The notes under the pieces are model-generated. The model saw only the letters and a program-made list of their open reading frames with translations. It made no database searches and was not told where the DNA came from. From Porticoccaceae bacterium (GTDB taxonomy: Bacteria; Pseudomonadota; Gammaproteobacteria; Pseudomonadales; Porticoccaceae), in contig JAQXBF010000015.1 of NCBI GenBank assembly GCA_029252555.1, positions 1-64,000 of the forward strand: DNA of 64,000 nucleotides. Direction: 5' to 3'. A program made the position numbers and the translations under genes. Within the stretch, counting starts at the first letter, position 1. Every line of letters starts with the position of its first letter. Shown one piece after another: positions 58,189 to 64,000 of the stretch.

Positions 58189-59394
58189 ATGCCCCTGGTA
58201 AGCCAAAAAGGAAGAGTTACTCTGATAGTGTTAATTATTGGAGTTTCTTTAATTGCTACCCTTGCGCTATTAAAGCCCAAAGCTCAACGTGCCCCTTTCA
58301 AACCTCGTCCGCCACTGCCTGTGGAGGTGCTTGTGGTGAAGCCCTCTGCAATAAAAATTACGGTCAGCTCTCAGGGCACGGTGGCTCCAAAGCGGGAAAT
58401 TGATTTAGTCTCCCAAGTCTCTGGGCGGGTTGTGTCTGTGGCCAATAATTATGCTAACGGTGGGTTTTTCCAGAGCAATGAACAGCTAGTGCAAATCGAG
58501 CCTGCAGACTATGAATTTTCTGTTATTCGCGCCAAGGCCCAAGAGGCCAGAGCTGAGGAGCAGGTTGCTCTGGAGCAGGGCCGGTCAAGACAGGCCAAAC
58601 GCGAATGGCGCGATCTCGGAGATAAAACCGCGAATAAATTATTTTTGCGCCAGCCCCAACTCAATGCCGCTAGGGCCGCTTTGGAGTCGGCTCGCGCTGA
58701 TGTCCAAAAAGCCAAGCTTGATCTAGCTCGCACTGGCATTAGTGCGCCGTTTCAGGGTCGGATTCGTCGCACATTCGTCAATCTTGGTCAGTATGTAACC
58801 CCCGGCACAAAAATCGCCAAGGTGTACAGTACCAATGTGGTTGAGGTGCGGCTGCCTCTAGCAGACCGGCAGGCTATTTTGGTAGATTTGCCGATCAACT
58901 TTGAGGATAGCCAGGCGGAGACCTATCCGCAGGTGATGCTGAGCAGTCGTGTTGGCGAGGTGGACTATGAGTGGCAGGGGCGAATTGTGCGCACTGATGC
59001 TTCCATTGATGTGCAGAGCCGCATGACCTATGCGGTTGCGGAGGTGAAGAATCCCTTTAAATCCTCAGCGGGTGACTCCCGCCCGCCAATGAGTATTGGC
59101 CTGTTTGTCGAGGGGCAGATTGATGGCAAAGTTATTAAAAATGCAGTGTACCTGCCCAGACAGGCTGTCTATAAAGGCAACCAGATATTGGTTTTGAATG
59201 ATGATAATGAAATTGACTTTCAAACCATCTCGGTGCTGCGCTCGAACCCTGTGAATGTTATAGCGGTCGGCATCGACCCTGGCACCAAGGTGGTGACCAC
59301 CCGCATTGCTCTGGCAATCGCTGGTATGAAAGTTGCGCCATCTTTGGCCCCCTCTGTCGCCAGTTCTGATGCGATGGCGGGAGACCAGTCATGA
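58189..59394 (+). CDS. RND efflux periplasmic adaptor (membrane fusion protein)
   Basis: 401 residues. One N-terminal membrane anchor (VTLIVLIIGVSLIATLALL), then the barrel-sandwich halves (SSQGTVAPKREIDLVSQVSG and ISAPFQGRIRRTFVNLGQYV) around a coiled-coil hairpin (about residues 105-180, rich in Ala/Glu/Arg). Bridges the inner-membrane pump to an outer-membrane channel, which is not encoded here. Its stop overlaps the pump start by four bases (ATGA). Confidence 0.93.
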   Translation: MPLVSQKGRVTLIVLIIGVSLIATLALLKPKAQRAPFKPRPPLPVEVLVVKPSAIKITVSSQGTVAPKREIDLVSQVSGRVVSVANNYANGGFFQSNEQLVQIEPADYEFSVIRAKAQEARAEEQVALEQGRSRQAKREWRDLGDKTANKLFLRQPQLNAARAALESARADVQKAKLDLARTGISAPFQGRIRRTFVNLGQYVTPGTKIAKVYSTNVVEVRLPLADRQAILVDLPINFEDSQAETYPQVMLSSRVGEVDYEWQGRIVRTDASIDVQSRMTYAVAEVKNPFKSSAGDSRPPMSIGLFVEGQIDGKVIKNAVYLPRQAVYKGNQILVLNDDNEIDFQTISVLRSNPVNVIAVGIDPGTKVVTTRIALAIAGMKVAPSLAPSVASSDAMAGDQS

Positions 59395-62300
59395 AGGATT
59401 TGATTACTTGGTTTGTGCGCAACCCTGTGGCGTCAAATCTGCTGATGATTCTGATTCTGATAGGTGGTGTATTTGGCGCTCAAGATATGGGCAAGGAAGT
59501 GTTCCCCGCTGTTCCGGTTAACTTTATCAGTATTAACATGCCTTATCCCGGCGCTGGGCCGAGAGAGGTGGAAGAGCAGGTCGTCATTCGAATCGAAGAA
59601 GCGATCTATAACCTCGATGGTATTAAGCATCTTAATTCACAGGCTCGCCAGGGCCGCGGTTCGGTAACTGTTGAGGTCGATACTGGCTACGACATGAACA
59701 AGATGCTCAACGATATTAAGAGTCGCGTTGACTCGATCACTACCTTTCCGGTGGACGCTGAACGCCCTGTCGTTATGGAAGAGGTTTTCCGTGAGGAGGT
59801 GATTCGTGTCGCCCTTTATGGTGATGCGGAAGAAAGCATTCTCAAGGAATATGGTCAGCGATTGAGAGATGACCTCTCAATCCTGCGCGGAGTTGATCAT
59901 GTGGAGCTCTGGGGAGTCCGAGAGTCTCAGGTTGCCATTGAGTTGTCGGAGGTAGACCTGCGACGCTATGGCATTTCATTTGATAACGTGGTCAATGCTA
60001 TTCGTCGCACCTCTATCAATCTGCCGGCGGGTACTATTCGTGCAGATACTGGTGATATTCAGATACAGACTCGTGGGCAAGCTTATTTCGAGGACGACTT
60101 TAAAGATATTGTGGTATCCAGCCGCGCCGATGGCACAGAAATCAGGGTCAGTGATATTGCTGTGGTTTTGGACACCTTTGAAGAGCGCAATTCTCTGCTG
60201 CGCTTCAATGGTAACCCCGCTGTGTTTTTGGGTATTAGTGTTGGCAATAATCCAGATGTGGTAGCCAGTACCTCGGCAGTTAAATCCTATATTGAAACCC
60301 AAACAGATTATTTACCCAACAAACTGCAGACAGCGACATGGGGTGATTTTTCTCTTATGTTCTCTGACCGGTTAGAGCTACTATCCAATAATGCACTGGG
60401 TGGATTGGTTCTGGTTTTTGTGGTGCTTATGCTGTTCCTGCGCCCACAGTTGGCGTTTTGGGTCGCCCTTGGTATTGCGATTGCCTATATGGGTGCGCTG
60501 TGGATTCTACCCGGTCTTGGCCTAACGCTAAATATGCTGTCTATGTTTTCGTTTCTGCTGATTCTGGGAATTATCGTCGACGATGCCATTGTGGTGGGCG
60601 AAAGTATCTATCGCCATCAGCAGGAAGGCTATGATCGCTTGGCCGCAGCCCAGCTGGGTGCGCGAGCAGTTTCGAAACCAGTTACTTTGGCTGTGGTGAG
60701 CACTATGATTGTGTTCTTGCCAATGCTGTTTCTGCCGGGTATTTGGCCAAAAATGCTTTGGGGAATTCCCGCGGTAACGCTGGTTTCTCTAAGCTTCTCG
60801 CTAATTGAGTCGCTGTTAATCTTGCCCTCTCACCTGGCCCAAATGAAGCCAGAAAAAGAGCCCGAGTCAAAACTCGGAATTAAGTTTTATCGCCTGCGCC
60901 AATGGTTCTCCAATGGCATGATGAGTTTTGCCAAAAATACTTATCAGCCTTTGCTAGTAAAGGCGTTGGACTGGCGCTACCTCACGCTGGTGTGCTTTGC
61001 GTTGGCCTTTGCCTTATCTATTACACTGGTAGGCTCTGGTTATATTAAGCAACGCTTTATGCCTTCTGTGTCTTCAGACATTATGCAGATTAAGATTAAT
61101 ATGCCCGATGGTTTCTCCAAAGAACGCAAACTGGAGATTATTCAGCGGGCCGAACGTGCAGTTGGCAAGCTCGCAGATGACCCTCTGATTGCAGAACAGG
61201 TCACCACAGATAAACTGACCAATAACCAGCTCTCGTTAATCAGGGGCGATAGCATTCGGTTAGTTCTGGAATTAAACCCTGAGCACAGCGGCAAGGTTGA
61301 TCCCAAACTGATTAACAGCCGCTGGCAGCACTACATTGGCGAGATTCCCGAAGCCAAGAGCTTTGAGGCTGAGTCCTCTCTGTCGAGGACCAATTCTGGG
61401 CGCATTTCTATTGTGCTGAGCTCGTCCAATTTGCCGCAACTTCAGGAAGCCACCGACTACGTAAAGCGGCAGCTACAGCAGTTGCCGGGCACTAAAAATA
61501 TTCGCGATGATACTCATTCTGGTCGCTCTGATATTGATATTAGCTTGCGACAAGGAGCTGACAATCTTGGCGTTGGGCTGGCTGATGTGGCGCAGCAGGT
61601 GCGGCAGGGGTTCTATGGCGCAGAAGCTCAAAGGATTCCGCGGGGTCGCGATGATGTGCGGGTAATGGTTCGCTACCCTAAAGAAGACCGCGCACAGGTA
61701 GATACTTTAGAAAATGTCCGTATCCGCACGGCAAACGGCACGGAGATTCCCTTTTACTCGGTGGCTGAGGCCAACTATGTGGCTGGCTATAGCAGAATTA
61801 ACCGTCGGGATCGTGAACGCAGCGTGAGAGTCACAGCCCAGCCCACAATAGGTAAGATGACCGCTAGCGAAATTGCCGAGTTCATCTATTCTAATGTCAG
61901 TGTAGAAATGCAACAGCTGTTTCCTGAGGTCAAACTCATTAAGGATGCGGAGCTGGAGGATCAAGAAGCGTTTTATGCTGCATCAGGGAAGTTATTTGGC
62001 CTCGCGTTGGCGGTTATCTATATCTTGATGGCCGTGGAATTTAAATCTTATCTTAAGCCTCTGGGGGTTCTGTCCGCAGTGCCCTTCGGCATTATGGGGG
62101 CCATTTTTGGCCATTTAATCATGGGCTTAGACTTCAGCCTGTTGTCGCTATTGGGCGTTCTCGCTGTTTCCGGGGTGGTGGTAAATGACAATCTGGTGCT
62201 TATTGATCGCATTACCCAGCTGCGAGAGACCGGCCTGAGCGTGAAAGAGTCTCTTATTCAGGGGGGCTACGAGCGTTTCCGCCCAATTATCCTAACCTCT

Positions 62301-62525
62301 ATTACCACCTTTGTGGGGTTGGCACCTATTCTGGTAGAGACTAGCATGCAGGCGCGATTCCTGATTCCTATGGTCGCCTCTCTGGCCTTCGGTGTTTTGT
62401 TTGCCACTGGTGTGACGCTGATCTTCGTGCCCTGCGTCTATCTGGCCGGAGCCAATCTGAAAGCCAGATTTATCAAGCCGAGGGCAGAGCCAGTGATAGG
62501 TGCCAATATTGAGGCCCCTAACTAG
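59391..62525 (+). CDS. RND efflux pump, AcrB family permease
   Basis: 1044 residues, full length. Twelve membrane helices in two halves, each with a large periplasmic loop. FVRNPVASNLLMILILIGGV is helix 1. Helix 4 shows LLILGIIVDDAIVVGESIYR, with the paired Asp of the proton relay. Later SGVVVNDNLVLIDR marks the second half. Exports hydrophobic compounds using protons. Substrate unknown; coupled to its adaptor. The yajL gene follows convergently. Confidence 0.95.
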   Translation: MKDLITWFVRNPVASNLLMILILIGGVFGAQDMGKEVFPAVPVNFISINMPYPGAGPREVEEQVVIRIEEAIYNLDGIKHLNSQARQGRGSVTVEVDTGYDMNKMLNDIKSRVDSITTFPVDAERPVVMEEVFREEVIRVALYGDAEESILKEYGQRLRDDLSILRGVDHVELWGVRESQVAIELSEVDLRRYGISFDNVVNAIRRTSINLPAGTIRADTGDIQIQTRGQAYFEDDFKDIVVSSRADGTEIRVSDIAVVLDTFEERNSLLRFNGNPAVFLGISVGNNPDVVASTSAVKSYIETQTDYLPNKLQTATWGDFSLMFSDRLELLSNNALGGLVLVFVVLMLFLRPQLAFWVALGIAIAYMGALWILPGLGLTLNMLSMFSFLLILGIIVDDAIVVGESIYRHQQEGYDRLAAAQLGARAVSKPVTLAVVSTMIVFLPMLFLPGIWPKMLWGIPAVTLVSLSFSLIESLLILPSHLAQMKPEKEPESKLGIKFYRLRQWFSNGMMSFAKNTYQPLLVKALDWRYLTLVCFALAFALSITLVGSGYIKQRFMPSVSSDIMQIKINMPDGFSKERKLEIIQRAERAVGKLADDPLIAEQVTTDKLTNNQLSLIRGDSIRLVLELNPEHSGKVDPKLINSRWQHYIGEIPEAKSFEAESSLSRTNSGRISIVLSSSNLPQLQEATDYVKRQLQQLPGTKNIRDDTHSGRSDIDISLRQGADNLGVGLADVAQQVRQGFYGAEAQRIPRGRDDVRVMVRYPKEDRAQVDTLENVRIRTANGTEIPFYSVAEANYVAGYSRINRRDRERSVRVTAQPTIGKMTASEIAEFIYSNVSVEMQQLFPEVKLIKDAELEDQEAFYAASGKLFGLALAVIYILMAVEFKSYLKPLGVLSAVPFGIMGAIFGHLIMGLDFSLLSLLGVLAVSGVVVNDNLVLIDRITQLRETGLSVKESLIQGGYERFRPIILTSITTFVGLAPILVETSMQARFLIPMVASLAFGVLFATGVTLIFVPCVYLAGANLKARFIKPRAEPVIGANIEAPN

Positions 62526-62567
62526 GGGCCCACAGTTACTGCTAAGGGTTCAGAGAAATTAGCTAGA

Positions 62568-63152
62568 TCAGTAGTAGGCGGTGGCAGAGGTGGTTAACAC
62601 CATAGGCGAGCTTACTTCTTCACGCTTAACCAGGCCGCAGAGCTGTTCTACTAGTTCTAATGCGAAGTCTAATGCGGTACCCGGGCCCTGACTGGTAATG
62701 CAGTTGCCATCAACCACTACCCGAGATTCACTATTGAGCTCTTTGGCGTCGAGGTTTTGCTGGAACATAGGGTGCCCTGTAGCGATCTTTTCCTGAAGTA
62801 GGCCTTTGCTACCCAACACTAAAGCAGGAGCGGCGCAAATAGCGGCAAATAGCTTACCCTGCTGAACCTGGGTACGCAGCAGTATTTCGAGTGGCTGGCT
62901 GTCGGCTAGATGCTCTGCTCCGGGAATGCCCCCGGGCACAGCAATCAAATCCCAGGGCTTATCTGTGCAGTTGTCGAGGCTGCAATCTGCTGTTATTTCA
63001 AGACCATGGGCACCTCTAATTTGCAGGCTTTTACCTGAATTAACAGCAGCCACTGTAACTTCAACACCGGCTCTGCGCAGCACATCAATAATGGTGACTG
63101 CTTCAATTTCTTCACTCCCATCTGCTATGGGTATCAGAGCTGTTTTTGACAT
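62568..63152 (-). CDS. yajL: DJ-1/YajL family protein
   Basis: About 194 residues. ALIPIADGSEEIEAVTIIDV (conserved Glu), VPGGIPGAEHLADS and the nucleophile elbow AAICAAPALVLGS (Cys) are DJ-1/YajL blocks, then GNCITSQGPGTALDFAL. Linked to protein repair from glycation and to oxidative stress. The ATG at 63152 with AGGGAA upstream is chosen over 63176. Confidence 0.93.
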   Translation of the reverse strand: MSKTALIPIADGSEEIEAVTIIDVLRRAGVEVTVAAVNSGKSLQIRGAHGLEITADCSLDNCTDKPWDLIAVPGGIPGAEHLADSQPLEILLRTQVQQGKLFAAICAAPALVLGSKGLLQEKIATGHPMFQQNLDAKELNSESRVVVDGNCITSQGPGTALDFALELVEQLCGLVKREEVSSPMVLTTSATAYY

Positions 63153-63227
63153 GTGATTTCCCTTTTTATCAAACATAGGTATAGGTTACACTGTGCCGGA
63201 AATCAACGGATCTGTCACGGGATAGGA

Positions 63228-63497
63228 ATGAAAATTTATATTTTGCAAACGCAGGATCAACGCAGTCTCAACAAGGATTTGGAATGGAGTTCAGAGGCTG
63301 ATCGCAACGTTGTATTTTGCTCTCCCTATCGAGACATAGCCCTGAATCAACTGATTGAGCTCAATGCAAAAGATATCGATCTGCGCGCCTCAATTGTTGA
63401 ATGTGAGGCGGATGCAAAAGGTCGCCCTGTACTGACGGCTGACCTGCAAGCAAGCAACGAATCACCACCAAATTCTAGCCAATCCGACGCAGCCTGA
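63228..63497 (+). CDS. 89-residue hypothetical protein upstream of gshA
   Basis: Not recognised. Starts MKIYILQTQDQRSLNKDLEW; includes VVFCSPYRDIALNQLIELNA and a low-complexity acidic/Ser tail. No signal or membrane segment. AGGA lies just before the ATG at 63228, so translation is likely; the ORF extends to 63153 without support. Ends ten bases before the gshA start and is probably co-transcribed with it. Role unknown. Confidence 0.65.
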   Translation: MKIYILQTQDQRSLNKDLEWSSEADRNVVFCSPYRDIALNQLIELNAKDIDLRASIVECEADAKGRPVLTADLQASNESPPNSSQSDAA

Positions 63498-63507
63498 GAA
63501 CGCCAAA

Positions 63508-64000
63508 TTGTCTCTACAAAGCAAGCTGTCGCTGCTGACTGGGCCTGACAAATCGGCGCTACTCAAGGGTATCATCAGAGGCATTGAAAAAGAGAGCCTG
63601 CGTGTTGACCGATCTGGGCATCTGGCAAAAACTGCTCATCCAGCGGCGCTGGGTTCAGCCCTGACACACCCTTCTATTACCACCGACTATTCTGAGGCGC
63701 TGCTGGAATTTATTACTGCGCCTTCGGCCTCTATTGATGAGGTGTTAGAGGAGCTGGATGAAATCCATCGCTACACCTATCAGCACATTGATGACGAGAT
63801 GCTTTGGGTCAGCAGCATGCCGTGCCAACTGGGGGATGACAGCAGTATTCCCGTGGGTAAATACGGCAGTTCCAATGTCGGCAAAATGAAACAGGTCTAT
63901 CGAGTGGGCTTGGGCAACCGCTATGGCCGGCTAATGCAGACCATTGCCGGTATTCACTACAATTTTTCTGTGCCCGACGAGCTTTGGCTAGAGCTACAGG
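63508..64000 (+). CDS. gshA: glutamate-cysteine ligase, N-terminal part (runs off the window)
   Basis: About 164 residues are visible. LLKGIIRGIEKESLRVDRSG, HPSITTDYSEALLEFITAP (metal-binding Glu) and MPCQLGDDSSIPVGKYGSSN plus GLGNRYGRLMQTIAGIHYNF match proteobacterial GshA. First step of glutathione synthesis, with gshB at 37870. Start taken as TTG at 63508; no ATG precedes the conserved region in frame. The 3' end lies beyond 64000. Confidence 0.93.
   Translation, partial: MSLQSKLSLLTGPDKSALLKGIIRGIEKESLRVDRSGHLAKTAHPAALGSALTHPSITTDYSEALLEFITAPSASIDEVLEELDEIHRYTYQHIDDEMLWVSSMPCQLGDDSSIPVGKYGSSNVGKMKQVYRVGLGNRYGRLMQTIAGIHYNFSVPDELWLELQ

Noticed and set aside
1-64000. CRISPR arrays, tRNA genes, insertion sequences or prophage
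   Set aside because: No regularly spaced repeats, cloverleaf-like segments with CCA ends, transposase motifs or phage structural genes were noticed on reading both strands.

Overview
This 64 kb window is chromosomal DNA of a gammaproteobacterium. Base composition looks close to half G+C and there is almost no spacing between genes. Three things support the class: the 6S RNA/ygfA/pyruvate kinase start, the dusB-fis and accB-accC-prmA pairs, and the order pilG / gshB / tonB3 / yqgE / ruvX / pilT / yggS / proC / yggT / metX / metW / DUF4426 / rdgB / hemW. That last order is the one known from Pseudomonas. The Vfr-type CRP, a photolyase, a sulfatase and the compact layout make a marine Cellvibrionales-type bacterium (SAR92/Porticoccus-like) a reasonable guess, but this is inference only. 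No phage, insertion sequence, tRNA, rRNA operon or CRISPR array was seen.

Layout. 1-5.4 kb: end of 6S RNA, folate ligase, pyruvate kinase, IlvA (reverse), RpiA and a PfkB kinase. 5.4-9.6 kb (reverse): a broken PAS-GGDEF-EAL gene, a DUF2333 protein and a PCuC copper chaperone, divergent from dsbD. 11.8-18.7 kb: aroQ, accBC, prmA, a zinc-ribbon protein, an XdhC/MocA pair (reverse) and dusB-fis. 18.8-25.6 kb: purH and purD, separated by a reverse-strand islet (broken methyltransferase, sulfatase, photolyase). 25.6-29.9 kb: YwaF-like protein, coq7, a LysR regulator with a duplicated promoter element beside it, an OsmC protein and CRP/Vfr. 29.9-34.7 kb: trpEGDC and rpe on the reverse strand. 35-41 kb: acyl-CoA ligase, pilG, gshB, then a decayed tonB3, yqgE-ruvX and a pilT stub. 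41-52 kb: yggS-proC-yggT, an aldo/keto reductase, metXW, rdgB, hemW, a CDF metal exporter and a TVP38-oxidoreductase fusion. 52-64 kb: trxA, rho, ubiD, a decayed HigBA-like toxin-antitoxin pair, GNAT, an MFS carrier, an RND efflux pair, yajL and the start of gshA.

How it fits together. Housekeeping genes are intact and tightly coupled by many 4-base stop/start overlaps. By contrast, five loci linked to signalling, surface behaviour or accessory functions are visibly broken: c-di-GMP turnover, TonB3, PilT, a methyltransferase and a toxin-antitoxin pair. Lesions include all three stop codons, frameshifts, lost start codons and truncation. The most coherent story is recent loss of type IV pilus twitching motility: pilG survives, tonB3 is dead, and pilT is cut to its first ~86 codons. 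The most unusual non-coding structure is at 28.0-28.6 kb. There a ~48-bp element containing a sigma70-like promoter and an AATGCATT palindrome occurs twice beside a LysR gene. Each copy drives a short unit closed by a strong terminator. One unit encodes a 36-residue membrane peptide; the other has no convincing ORF and may be a small RNA.
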